A DNA stretch of 64,000 nt from Serinus canaria (lineage: Eukaryota; Chordata; Aves; Passeriformes; Fringillidae), in contig NC_066314.1 of assembly GCF_022539315.1 (NCBI RefSeq), forward strand, positions 44,329,180 to 44,393,179, in the 5' to 3' direction. The position numbers and the translations under genes were made by a program. The notes under the pieces are model-generated. The model was given only the letters and a program-made list of their open reading frames with translations. It was not told where the DNA came from and did no database searches. Of this stretch, positions 34,262 to 46,970 are shown piece after piece; position 1 is the first letter of the stretch, and the number at the start of each line of letters is the position of its first letter.

Positions 34262-35084
34262 CTCCATTCTTGCGTTGTTTTGGGAGAACAAGTTGTTATT
34301 AGGAGATGTAAACCTGAGACATGATTTAAATAGGATGAAAGTTATTCAACATAGGAATTGTCTTGAGGTTTTTTTTTTGTCTTCAAATATTAATTCTTTG
34401 ATTAATATTTTATATGATTGAGTTTGTAGTATGAATTTTACCAGCTCCATACAGGAGGCAGCAAATACAAATTGTGTGATCTAACAGCTGAACAGATCTA
34501 ACAGCTTTAAATTCCCCCTACACTGCTGTGTTAGACATCAGTTTCACAGACTGTCCTCATGGATCCTGCCCACTTGCTGAGTTCACTGCTTCATCCATGG
34601 CTGCATCATTTCTAACCATGTCTGGTAAAGCCTTGGGGCTTTACTGGGGCTCCTGTCAGGAGCCAAATGTATACCTAATAAGTGACAGTCACAGTCCTGG
34701 AGGGCTTGACACCTGTATGGAGAAGGACACTGCAGGTAAGTGACACACTCAATTAGAGAAAAAGGAGGAGGCGAGAGTGGGATGGCTTGGTCAGATGTGG
34801 CTTGGTTTGGTGTTGAAGTTGGTGGGCAGTGCTATCCCATCACCAGGTTCAGGCTCTGCTGACACTGTCAGGTGCAACATACAGTCCTCTGCAGGTGAAG
34901 CTTCTCCTCAGAAACAGCTTGGCTTCATCCTCACTTTGGTCAAACAGTTCCCCATAGTTCCCTTTTACTGAAAAGCTGCTCTAGAACCAAACCGTTTGGC
35001 AGTCAAATCCTTGTCATTTTTAGTTTAAAGTAATTTTTTTCCATGGTAACAAATGAACATTTCCTTCCTCTGGTGTGAAGGACA

Positions 35085-35118
35085 GTTTTGGCTTTCATTT
35101 TGGCTTTCATTTTGGCTT
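35085..35118. repeat. 12-bp tandem repeat
   Basis: TTTTGGCTTTCA is repeated about 2.8 times. Confidence 0.85.
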
Positions 35119-35769
35119 AGACAAATCAGAGTGTTTCTTGCATGAAAAGGCATGGCTTTTACCTTAGGAGCATGCTTACAGCGGAGATGTTGCTGCAAGT
35201 GTGCCTCTGTAGACACACCTGACATACCTTTGAGCTTCCTCATTTGGCAGACTGTTAGCAACACAGTTGCCACAGTTCAAAGGTCAGTATCAGGTGACCA
35301 GATTCATTTTGAGTATTCTAGTTTTTGGGATTTTTTTAATAGAACCTAGATTTCTGGAGATTGAAGAGCTAAGTCTGCTGCAGAAAACTTGTGGTCTTTA
35401 GAATTTTTAGATTCTTCTTTAGAATTCTTTAGATTCACTTCAAGCCTCTGGCCAATGTCAGGGTCCTTCTCCATAACAGTTCTGAAAGCAATATCAGTTC
35501 TCCTGGTCTCAGGATGGAACCACAGTGATAGTTTGGAGTCATCCTGCACTCACAGTTCTTAGAGACACTGCATCTTGCACTGCTGAACCTTGTTTTGTGT
35601 TCATTGACATGCTTTTGTTCACTCCTGATGTTCAACTCTATCCTGAAAGAATACTTTGAAGGAACTTCCTTAATAATGATCTTTTTGCCATGTAATTTCC
35701 CTTTGCTTTTGTTTATCTTTTAAATAGTTTATCTGATTTATACATCTTATACTTTTGCTGACTTTTCCC

Positions 35770-36260
35770 ACTTTTTTCAGTTTAGCCTATGGAGTACTTT
35801 GCCAAATGATTTATTAAGTCCAAACAAATTGCATTCACATTTTTTGTGGGAATGAAATAGAAAAGAGACATTTTGGACTAGTATGCAATGATCAGTCTTC
35901 TGTAATGTATTTGATCTGCTTTTGTTTTCCATTCTTTTGTCAAGATCTGTGTGCTATCTGTAGATGACTGATGTGCCTGTGCTACCAGAATGACTTTTTT
36001 CCCCTCTTTCCTTCCAAGTATAGGCACCATATTTGGCTTTCTCCAGTCATGTGGTACTCCCTCATTTGATGGATTTATTTAATATCTCGCTATCAGACTT
36101 AAAATTTCATGTACCAGTTCGTTCAGTGTTCTGTTATTAAGATGGTTCTGCCACCCAGACTTGACAGCAATAAGCTCTGGATTTTGCTACTATCTCAGTA
36201 ATTTCTGTCCCTGAGAACTCATGCTTATTAGCTGTCATGTGTCTGCTCCACTGTTCAGCA
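35770..36260 (-). mobile_element. ancient CR1-type LINE fragment, antisense
   Basis: The + strand shows the reverse complement of the CR1 reverse-transcriptase region. TAGCCTATGGAGTACTTTGC, then AAATGATTTATTAAGTCCAA, then GGCACCATATTTGGCTTTCT, then CCAGTCATGTGGTACTCC, and a degraded CAGTTCGTTCAGTGTTCTG, fall in the order usual for amniote CR1 relatives. It is highly diverged, so an old insertion. The borders are approximate. Confidence 0.65.
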
Positions 36261-38142
36261 TCTGTTTGGGGTTTTGTGAAAATGAGCAAGCTAGTAATTT
36301 CTTTTGGGAGGTATGTGTACTTTTAATAGGAAGTCTGCCCTACTCCAGTGAAGAACTTAATGATTCTTTCCTGTACTTGCTGTGGTAATTTCTTTGCTGC
36401 TGTGGGTTTTTGTTTTATTGGCGATTTTTTGTTTGTTTGTTTCTTTTCGTATTTAAAAGGTGTCTGAAGGACTGTCTCATTCTCTGTATTCTCTTTGCAA
36501 TCTGGTTCATCTTCAGCAACACTGCTGCTATCTGTTATCTGTCTCATGTGCTTGTGAGTTTTGGGACAGCAGAACACATTCAGCAGTTACAGTTTTCATT
36601 GTGTAAGACCTCTTTTTACTGTTTCTCTTGAAGTTATCTTGCGCTGGGCCCTTCTCTTACTGGAAATTCTGCCCTTGGGGTAAAAGCTGTTATAATAGCT
36701 CTGCCACTGCTTCCTTCAAGAAATTCAGCATCACTGCACACGTCTTGAAGGGTCTCTGCTTTTTTAGTGACTTTGTGGAAGTAAAGAAAAGTATTGTGGG
36801 AGAGCAGAAGGATGATGTAGGTTGTCTTTCAAACAATAAAAGAGAAGACAATAAAAGCATAAATGTCTGTAAAAAGTACTACAGACTGTAGGTAAAACAT
36901 CTAATTAATCTGAAGCTAAATAATTTTTAGTATTGGGCCTTTTGTCTCCTACTGAGGAAGAGGCTCAATATTTCTGAAGTATTCCAGAGTAATTCCATTG
37001 CCAGCGACACAGATCATAAAACAAACCCCAGAGTTTTACAGTGGTTTTCTTGGGGAGAATTTAAATTGATCTATCTTTCTGGCTTCTTTTAGAAGTCTAG
37101 CAATTAGGAGCTTTGCAGACTTTCAATGTCAGCTTTTTCTTTCTGAAGATAGTTCACATAACAAAGAGTGACCCAGTCTTGGAGTGGGTGCAGAAGCAGC
37201 GTGGGTTTTGAAAAATTTTAGCCGGCTCTAATTGCTCCATGCCAAGGATGTAACTATACAGTGAGTTTTTGAATTCATATCAACTGCACCAATTAAATTC
37301 TGTGTGGACAATTCACGGACTCTTTGTTAACTTCTGAAAAAAATTTAAACTGCAAAGCAGCAGGGATGTATTTTTAGTTTTCTTCTTGTGTTTCTGTGGG
37401 GCACAGAAATTAAATAAGGGCACCTTGCTTAAAAGGGCACAGATGAAATTGTACGTGGTGTGCTGCCATTGCTAGCTTTACTCATAGATCTGTGTCTGTT
37501 GCCACGTGTAAGATGCACTCTCTGTGAACCCTCCACCTGACAAACTGTAGCACTCTGGAAGCTGAAGCAGTTTGTGACCTGAGGAGATAGTGCTGAGGGG
37601 TGAAGGAAGATGTCAACATCTTTTGTCCTGGTGCAGGGACACAGTTGAGTTCAAGCTGCCAGTGTGTGATCAGAGAACAAAAGACTGTAAGCAGGGCTGG
37701 CCTGGTGAAGAACCTGCTCAGTTCTGCCAGGGTTTGGTAGCACCAGTGCTGTGAGATTCGGACTGGGCTAAGCCCTTCTGGAGGCATCTCAGCAGTGCTG
37801 CTGCTTCTGGGCATTGCCTGAGCATGTGGGTCTGACAGGGCCATGCTGGCTCCACAAACAGCTGCTTGGCTTTTAGGGTGTCATTAGGTTGGAGCACTAG
37901 ACTTGAAACAAATCCAGATTTTCATGCTATGCTAATGCCAAGTCAGCCAGTCCTCCTAGAACTGGAGTGTTAAAGTGCAGATCCACTGCTGTCTTTGTAG
38001 GCATCAGAACCAACCTGTTAGGACTAAATGAGGGCCGGAGACCCTGTGAACCTGAGCTGACTCTGTGTGCCTTGTGGTTTTGCTCAGAAAGCCACAGCTT
38101 TTTACCATAAAGGTTTGGTACCCTGGTACTGTAATCTCAGTT

Positions 38143-38159
38143 AAAAAAAAAAAAAAAAA
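38143..38159. repeat. poly(A) tract
   Basis: A17 on the + strand. Confidence 0.95.
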
Positions 38160-39588
38160 TTAGTTCCCAAAGTAACCAGCTGGGGAAAGCAGCATTCCCA
38201 GGGCAAACTGCAGACACTCTAACACAAAGGTAGGTTGGATTAGCTGGAGCTACATGTGCAGCAGGTGGCTGTTTCACCTTGCCAAGGCTGGTGTACGTGT
38301 TTGTGTGATGGCATTTTTTTAAGATGACATTCAGTATGTTCTGGCAGGTAGGGGGGAGCCTATAGCCAGAGCTTTAAGCTACCTGTTTTTAGCTATCTGT
38401 TTACTTAGTATTTGGGAAAGGAATAAATGTTTTATTATGTGTGTCTGTACCATGATGGTATTATAAAATATTCTAGGTAGGCTTCAAGCATTCTGCTGCT
38501 TGCTCACTGGGAGCCAGCAGGACTAAATAAGATTTTGCCTGTTTTTTCACTGTAGATGCAATCCTAGACGTCTTTCTATATTGAGAATCATCACAGAAAG
38601 CAAATTTAACTAGCTCCCTGCTACTGCAGGTCCTCCATGCCCATTTGACAGTGTTCTTGATTCCTGACTCTTTTGTTCCTCAACAGATTTGTGTCTTCCA
38701 TTGTTCTGCTCTACAATTGGAGATTTTTTTTAGGGTTTTTGGGAAGTCTTAAGTCTGTGCTGAATCTGAGCATAAAGAATAGATGATTGTGAATGCAGAA
38801 AAAAATGCAGTTACTTGTTTTCCATTTGAATATCCAATCACAGTTTCAGCATGTATGCACACTGGAGTCATACCATATCCCTTCAGGCTTGAGTTGACAT
38901 CCTTACTACATTTTTAATTTTTTTTTTTTTTTCTGTACTGCCTCAGTTTCAAGTGGACTAAATTTTAGCCACTCTTAGCCAAAACTATAAAATCAATTAG
39001 CTGCCCCTCTGGATGATTAGGTCAGACATGTTAGGGAAACATGATTAGAAATTGTCACTGAGTGCTGCAGCACTCATCATCTTTGTGTGTGCATTGACAG
39101 AAATGATGTCCAGGAAAAACAATACCTTTAAGAGCCCTTGGTTGAAAATATTACCTTTACAGGTGTCTGTATCTGTTTCTTGCTGTGAAGAAAGAGATTT
39201 GAAGTAACTGCAATTCTTCCATTTTCAGACACTGAAACTATGGAAGACAATTAGATTTCATAGTTGGCTTATTTTTTTTCCTCTGTTAGTGGGAGGAAAT
39301 GGTGGAACAGTTTCGTAAACAGTGCTAATGCTCAGTTTCTGGAGTGGCACTGGATTTGATAAAAAACCTTATCAGAAATCCTGCAGTTTAACTCTGCAGG
39401 ATTCAATAGAGCTATGACGTTGATTATGTTAAAGGTATTTGAAAGGCTGGAGAGGATGAACAGCAATGTTTACTGTCTTTCATTAAAGAAGAATCAACAG
39501 CAGGATGCAGAACTTAGTGTTTTGCAATTCAGAAGTTTCAGGCTATGGTAATAAATTAGAAGATCAAATTACAGCAGTGCTTTGATTT

Positions 39589-39608
39589 AAAAAAAAAAAA
39601 AAAAAAAA
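39589..39608. repeat. poly(A) tract
   Basis: A20 followed by A-rich sequence. Confidence 0.95.
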
Positions 39609-41236
39609 CAAAAACCCACCCAAAACATATAGAAAAGTGGTACTATTGGATATTATAATTTCTTTTGCCTGAAAAATATCACTTTGATATATAAACAGTA
39701 TCATTTATGAAAGAGAAGTTGCTGAGTTGTATTTATATTAGGGTGAAAATTTAATTTCTCTTCCAGTTTGTTTACTGGAGGCCATCACAGTTAGTACAAG
39801 CAGCCATGTGTGTGTGATAATGACTAATGGGGTGGCTGTGGATGGTATTGAATGTTTTAAAGCTGTTAGTTTAAATGCTTTGGGTTTATTATTAAAAATG
39901 AGGAATTAGATTCTTAAATAGATAACATACATAACCTCAAGAAAATGAAATATAACATATTGGAGTCTTAAGGAAGCTTAAACTAAAATTGTCTGCCAGC
40001 AAGTTTTTTTTAAAATCAGATTAGCTCTTAGTTTAAGTCTCTGCTCTATAATGTTTGGATTGCCAAAGACCATGGGGAATATCTCATTCCTTTGTAATTA
40101 AGTTGAACAGAGTCATGTTTATGTTACATCTTTGAAAGCCCCACTTTGAAGGCATGTAAGAGAGCCCCCTTTAGCAAGGGAAATGCTGTAGGCAAATGCA
40201 GTGGATATTGATACAAATATATGCTGTTTAATGAAGAAATCTTAGAGACCAAAGTTCAACAACAGCAGAGGTGAAATGAGAAACACTTGGGCAAGTGTGC
40301 CAACCTAAAACCTACATAATTGATCATGATATGAGCACAATAACATAAAGGTTAAGAAACACAGAATCTCATAAAGCAATGTCTCTGAAGTGGCTGGAGC
40401 AGAGTGGGTAATTATTCACGGGCCTGTGATCTCTCCAGCACAAACAGTTCTGTGCTGCTACTGAGGTCAGCGCTGCTCAGCCTTTTGCAGTGCTACTGCT
40501 GTAAATGCAGTTGAGAAATTGTGTTTATATTGTGAAGATGAGTGGATTTTAAGTTCAGGAAACTTTCCCCATCATCCCTAAGAGCTAAAATGAAGTGGCT
40601 TTCTTTATGGTCCTGTTTCAAAAGAGGTAACTCTTCTGCTGCTCCTTAAAATCCCCAGAGCTTTATTGTTATATCACAAAGATTGTTTACCTCTCCTGCC
40701 CCACTCTCATCTGTAATTCCTTCAGGGTGATGTTGCAGCATTTGATTTTTGGCTGAGATTTGAGACTTTGATACACTGTTCAACTCTATCTCTTTCCAAG
40801 AACTTCCAGGCGTTTGGCATTGCTCTGGGTTTCCCTGGAGAGTTTTGAATTGATGTGCTGCAGTGGTGGTCTCTGTGAGAAGGGCCCAGAGGCTGCTCCA
40901 AGCTGGACATAGCCAGCTCCAGTGGGCTCACCACAGGACACAGTAGAGCCCATCAGCCATGAGTGTGGCACCTCTGTAAAACCTATTAAAAAAAAGGGGC
41001 AAAAATGCTGGACAGGAAAAGGAGGAGGGGGAAAAGTGTGACAAACAGTAGAGGGAAACAGAGGTCAGAGAAGGAAGAGGAGGAGAAAGGTGTTTCCTGA
41101 TACCTTAGCAGATGCTGTAGCCTGAGAAGGAGCCCACGCTACACATGATTTTTTTAGTTAAGAGCAGCAGCCTTTGTGAAGAGGCTGGGCTGGAGCAAGG
41201 GAGAAGAGCGAAGAGGGGAAGTGTGGGGGGATAGAG

Positions 41237-41815
41237 TGTAAGAAAATAAAGATAGTGCAGAAGGCAATCTCACCCCTAAGGAGTTGCAGCTGTGCCAATC
41301 ACCAAAGATTAGGAACAGGCCTGCCCTTAATAGGCCACAGCTGTGTCCAATAAGATGAGTGCTATAAAAGAGTGGGTTAGCTGGGAGAGCAGGGCATTGG
41401 AGTTTGTTGGCCATGCTGTGAAGAAGAAGGAGTCAGTGCTGTAAGGAGCTGCCCATGAGAAATCACCGAGAAGGTATGGGAATTTTGCAATAAGGTGACA
41501 ACAGGAAGGGGTGGTAGAGAGGAGCCCTTGTGTACTGGGTAATGCCCCTGTTTCCCCTGTGCTGCTCAGGGGCTGGAGGAGTGAAATTGAGTCTGGAATG
41601 GGAAGGAGGAAGGATGTTGCTTTAATGTTTGTCTGTGTTTCCCTTGACAATAAATTGAAGGAGTTTTCATCTGTCAAATCTGTCTTGCCTGTGAAGGTAA
41701 TTGGTAAGCAATAGCTCTGCCTTTATCTCCACCCACAAGCTTTGTCATCCTATTTTCTCCCCCTTTCCTGCTGAAGAGGAGTGAGCAGGCAGCTAGGTGG
41801 GCATTTGGCTGTTTG
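41237..41815 (+). mobile_element. solo LTR of an avian ERVL-like endogenous retrovirus
   Basis: It starts near TGTAAGAAAATAAAG and carries a CCAAT motif (41347-41351), TATAAAAG (41363-41370) and AATAAA (41649-41654). A tail of the form CTTTATCTCCACCCACAAGC, then TCATCCTATTTTCTCCCCC, then GTGAGCAGGCAGCTAGGTGG follows. I know that tail as the 3' end of common avian LTRs of this class. The usual very end is replaced near 41806-41820 by a short duplicated segment, so the right border is damaged and no target-site duplication was found. No internal retroviral genes are present. Confidence 0.75.
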
Positions 41816-41819
41816 CTGA

Positions 41820-41872
41820 GGTTTCTCCAGTACTTTATGCTTGGGTCTTTATGGTTTCTCCAGTACTTTATG
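41820..41872. repeat. 20-bp direct repeat, period 33
   Basis: GGTTTCTCCAGTACTTTATG at 41820-41839 and again at 41853-41872, at the broken 3' end of the LTR. Confidence 0.95.
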
Positions 41873-44800
41873 GTGGGTCAAGAGGTACCTCTGGGGCTAC
41901 CTTCTAATAGCAAGAAACTTTAGCTGTGTATTATGCCACTGTTTTGCTGTTAGGCACAAATATTCAGTGAAAAGCAATAGGAGTAGAGTGCTAGCTGATT
42001 CTTTAAAATTTATACTATTTATACTATGAAATAGACTTGTAGAATTTTAAATTTCAACATGTGTTAATTTAGCTGGAATTTTGATTATCTCTGTTGTCTC
42101 TTATCTTCCCTCCTTACTGGGTAGTGAGTCCAGTGGCCAGGCAGGGAAGGGCTGTGGGGTGAAAAAAAGAAATTCTACTGTAAAGTCTCTCTGACCTCAG
42201 TGAGCTTATGGAAGCATTAACCCTATGAGAGTCTCTTTGCATGGTTGGATCTTTGATTTAAACTAGTATTTATTTGAATTCAGTATCAAGCCAGGAGAGA
42301 CATTAGGGGGTTTGCAACATGAAACAGATGGCTGTTTCTTTGGAGGAAGCTAGTCTGAGAATTGAAACCCAGTCTAATTAAGCAGTTGACAGGTTGAGTC
42401 TCTCATCTTTTCTGGGCAGGCTGCAGCAAAATTAAAAATGCGAATCCTGGAAATAGTTAATTAAAAGCATCATTTTGGCCATGCAAGTTGCTTCATTGAA
42501 CTGAATGGGATTTCTCCAGCGATCAGTCACCTGTGCTGAAGTGTTTCCAGGGTTTGCATTTTTCATCTGTGAAGATCTAGACTAAAGTTCTTCAAGCTCA
42601 GGGAGTCTAATTTTTGTTGACTTTGTGATATTGAAAGCGCTTAAGTGACAGTACTGAGAAATACACAGACACTTTGTTCATCCCCACAAACTGCAACAGC
42701 TTAAGTCTGTTTTCAAGTACTCAGAATTAGTTACCCTTAATTCCCTCCTACCCTGAGATCCTGGGTGTGCAGGTTTTCCAAAGGCATCTTTGTTTTTATC
42801 AGGCCTTTCAAAGGCACCAGGACAGGTGAGTTATCTAGCCACTAGGTATTTCAAAGGAGGATTCAATTACTAGAAGTGCTTATAATACCCTCCAGCTTCC
42901 TCTCTATCTTTTGAGCTCAGTGAAAAGTCTGAAATCAGGTAAAACCTAAGTGGTTTTAATTGTTTTGTGGAGATCTGATTCTGAAACATACCTGAAAATG
43001 TTTGTTGAGGCAGAATAAGTGTTGCTATACTTTTGGGCAAGGGTAGACAGTTTGCTCATAGCAGGAAGAAGTTACAGTATAGAAGGAGGATGAAAAGCAC
43101 ATGAACTTGTATTTTCTGTTCTTATTTGTCTTTAAAAAACCCAGGTGTATCCATTAAAATACATCAGGTTTTATCTTCCTCATTTTGAAATCTACGAATT
43201 TAAAGTGATGACACTTGAACCTTGTCCTCCTACTTTCAGTCCTAGAAATACCTGTTGGAAGGACCATTTCTCCTTCATGTTGCAGAAAACAGAATGACAG
43301 TAGCACTTAACATTTTCCATCTACATGAGGAAACTTCAGCATTTCTCCCTCTCATATTATGGATGATTGTCATGGGTAAAGTGGAGATTGAGGTTTGCTG
43401 AATTATAAAATGCAGCTGTTTGATCTTGTATGTAGTGGATCAAAAAGAGCCATTTCTCATTATTTTGTGCTTTTCTCGACACATTTTGGTGCAGCTGAAA
43501 TGTGCTATAACTATGAGAACTATGGAGGAAGCCATAGGTTTTCTGTCCTCTGGCAGGATGTATAAAATAAAAATGAAGCATTAAAATTAGGATGGGGTGA
43601 TATATATTCAAATCTCTGTAAAGGTTTTGTTTTGAATAAGTGCATTTCAAATTGTCTCTAAGAACATAAAGACATTTTAAAATGGGTTTCTATTTACCAC
43701 CACTCATTTCTTTTATTAAAGGTTGTTGGTTAACATTGTAATTCATAGTTTGTTGATAAAACACTTTAGAATATTCTGCAGTGCTTTCCACAGTTTAACA
43801 AAACAGAATTTAAAGCATTGCTAAAGACTGGTATCTGTCTCCAGAGCAATGAGGAGAGAATTACTGCGAAGACATGCCTTGCTGAAGTACTCAGCCTTCT
43901 TGGTGAAGTGGTTGTATATCTGATAGAGTTCTGATACATTTCTTCATCTCACTTTTGTTTTTATGATTGTCTCTTTCTTGCTGCTTAGTTCTTCTAAATG
44001 TGAGATGTAGGAAATGGAACAGATGTTTGTATAACTACTTATTGAGCTCATAGAAGAAATGCGTAAAGTGGTATTTTCATTGTTATAATGAAACTATAAT
44101 TACATTTGCTTGTGAGGTTTGAATTGGGTTTTTAACAGGAGCATGTTCAACAGGCAAAAAAATATTAAATGGCATAAAACATCATGTGATATTCGAATAA
44201 TGAAAAATGTATCACTTAGCAGTGTTTGCATTATTCAGAGTTATACACATACAAGTGTCTGCTCTAATCCCTTGCCAGTATGTTGTCTTGGTAACCAGCT
44301 ACCTGCACACCTGCTCAGCTTCTGCAAGTGAGGGAAAATGGATGGTTATTGGCCACAAATATATTGAAATGGAATATAAAAATCCAGCAGAATGTTAATA
44401 TTTAATAAGGCTGTGCCTTCAAACTTCAGTGTTCTAGCTCGTCTCGAGCAGCAAGTTTTATACCTGAACAAAAAGAGATTTGACATCATTTGTGTTTTTT
44501 CTGTAAAGAAGGGAGAAGTCAAATTCAAATTTGTACCCAAAGATCCTATAACACAAAGAAGAACGTAAGCAGTATGTATATTAAAAATCAGTGTTATTCT
44601 AGCGAGAATTTATTTTCTATTGAGTAACTATGGAGTACTTAATAACTGCCGAGGAATTAATCACTTTTCAAAAAACTTCCTATTTACCACTGAACTGAGC
44701 TGTCAGTTCCAGACAGGTCCATGGACCTGAGAACCAGAAATAGGTGTCAGGGGACTGGGAAGAGGAGGGCAGGTAGATAAAACGCTGTTAGGATTGGACC

Positions 44801-46529
44801 TGAAAATATCCTCTGTTTTGGCTGAACTTCATTGGCAGAGTTTTACCATAACTTGAAATAATTTTTCCTGCTTGCTTCATAATTACAGCCTTCTACTGAG
44901 CATGAAATGGAACTTAACTCTGGGATTTTAAGAGCTGGTAAAGAAGGCATAAAGGCTCCTATGGGCATTTTTATTTTTCAACTCCAACTTTATGATAACT
45001 GCTAGAAAAATGGGATTTTTGACTAACTAATATTTTATAACTATACCTGGAAAAATCTAAAGAAACCAAAAAGATGAGTGAAATATGTAAATAAAACATA
45101 AGAATAGATACCAAAACAGGGTTTTTTTTGGCACAGGGGTGCCTGGTGTGCAGTTGTAGCCAGAAATAAGCCAGAATGGTTATGGGACTGGTGCACATAT
45201 GATCCATGAGTCTGTGTGCAAACTGATATGGTCACACTGAGAAATGTTTCCCAAGTGCATGGACAGAGTGAGCTTGCACTTGCCTAAAACCTTTGCTGAG
45301 AGGTATCTCTCTATACAGATATATGTATAGTCAGAGATGACAAAGAAAAATTATAACCCCAAAAAGGACATCTACTTGATGTTAACCAGATGCATATTTA
45401 GCTGATTGTCTCCTGAGTAGGTGATGTGTTTTGCCTTTTTTTAAATTCTAAAATGTTAAGGATCTGGAAATTAGAATGTATGTGGAGTTAGAAGCCCAGC
45501 TTTTTTTAAAGAAGACAACCTGAACCTGTATTGATGTTAAGGTGCAAGTGGGTTTTTTCTAAAAACTAGCCTGATACTCTATTAAAAATGCTCTTTACCT
45601 CAGTCCTTTTTATAATTCAGGGTCTTACATATATTTGTGGAGTTGAACTGTGTGATCTGGAAAGGTGGAGTTCAGCCTTAAAAAAAAAAAAAAAAAAAAG
45701 GCAGAAAGTCCTTATTCTAAATAACATGTAAAATATCTTGAATTCAAGAGCTGGTTTTAATCTTTTTGTTTCTGCTCGTGTTTCAGTAGCCTTGACAGCA
45801 CGCTATGTTCTGCCCACGCAGAGGAAGGATGCTTCCATGTCCTAATGTGTAGATCCCATTGCACAAGACACATGGCAAAAACAAATGAATCACCACAGGA
45901 AGAGTTTCAAACTTAGCTATATTTACTCCTGTGCTTACTCAGAAGTTGATCTAAGGCGAACTGGGACTCTTTTTAGAATCATGTGTATGGAGATGTGTGT
46001 AATTTATATACATAAAATATAAGAATTGAGTCCTCTAGATTTTTCATTAGCTGCTTTTACTATTAGCTTTTAGGTTAACTATTAGTAAAAGTCTCTAAGG
46101 GTAAATTTGATGCTATTGTATTGGCAGTTCTGAAGGCTGGAGGTCACAATAGTTTTATATGAAATCATAATTTGCTTTTGTGTTGTAACTCTCTTACGCT
46201 GTAGGAATATTCTTTGCCATGCTTTTGGCATCAGCATGATAAGCCTGGACAAGTGAAAGGACAATTGTGATTGTGTCTTACTTTATAGGTCGTGTAACAA
46301 GCCCAGAGATTTTGCTAATTCAGATTTACACCTGAGGATGAAAGTGGTTTTACTCTCACAGCAATGTCAACTTAATAAATTGACAACATTTTGAAGTGTA
46401 ACTACAAATTCTGTATTTCAGAAGTATGAGAGAGAGGATATCTCTCTCTGTTAGACTGGTTATTCCCTCTCAGCTGTGTGGGAAGGGTGTGTGCAACACT
46501 GAATCTACTTAAAATTGCATGCTCACTTA
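41873..46529. other. AT-rich stretch without a supported gene
   Basis: No transposon or exon recognised apart from a poly(A) tract (45680-45699). The open frames at 43357-43650 (-) and 44119-44398 (+) are short and unsupported. Confidence 0.6.
45680..45699. repeat. poly(A) tract
   Basis: A20 on the + strand. Confidence 0.95.
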
Positions 46530-46970
46530 CGCTGCTCCCCTCTGCTCAGCCCTGGTGAGGCACTGCAGGAGGGCTCTGTCTAGTGCTATCTCACTCCAGG
46601 AGAGTGGAGCGTGTCCATCGTGGAGAGGATCAAAGGTCTTGGAGCATCTGACATACAGGGAGAGGCTGAGAGAGCGGGGAGCTCAGACTGGAGAAGGGGA
46701 GCTTGGGGCAGTCTTACCCACGTGTGTAATGGCCTGATGGGAGGGGAGTAAAGAAGATGAAGCCAGGCTCTTCTCAGTGTGCCCAGGGACAGGATGGGAG
46801 GCAATGGGCACTAACTGAAATAAGGGAAAACCTGAATGAGGTAAAGATTTATTCGTTTTAGGGTAGCTGAGCACTGGACCAGGCTGCCCAGAGGGTCCTA
46901 CTGTAGTTGGCCCTCCTTCGAGTAGGGGGTTGGACCAGATGACTTCCAGAGTTCCCTTCCTACATGAATG
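46530..46970 (+). mobile_element. CR1 LINE fragment, 3' end
   Basis: Recognisable CR1 3' blocks occur in order: CCCTGGTGAGGC, GGAGCGTGTCCA, GGAGCATCTGACATACAGGG, AGAGGCTGAGAGAGCGGGGA, GGCCTGATGGGAGGGGAGTA, AAGCCAGGCTCTTCTCAGTG, AGGCAATGGGCAC, AGCACTGGACCAGGCTGCCC, then GGGGGTTGGACCAGATGACT and TCCAGAGTTCCCTTCCTAC. It is a different CR1 subfamily from the copy at 4.3-4.9 kb. It is dead, with no open frame. Confidence 0.9.

Larger units (their letters stand above)
33852..41236. other. AT-rich stretch between two LTRs
   Basis: No gene recognised. Contents are the (TA)n repeat, an open frame ending at a splice-donor consensus (34528-34734), a 12-bp tandem repeat near 35085-35118, an ancient antisense CR1 piece (35770-36260), and poly(A) tracts at 38143-38159 and 39589-39608. 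The 120-codon antisense frame at 37482-37844 has no supporting signals. Confidence 0.6.

Noticed and set aside
37482..37844. 120-codon antisense frame
   Set aside because: No start context, splice sites or recognisable motif, in a GC-richer stretch where chance frames are longer.
33382..41815. Idea that the two LTRs bound one provirus
   Set aside because: The two LTRs are unrelated in sequence and no retroviral coding sequence lies between them, so they are independent solo LTRs.
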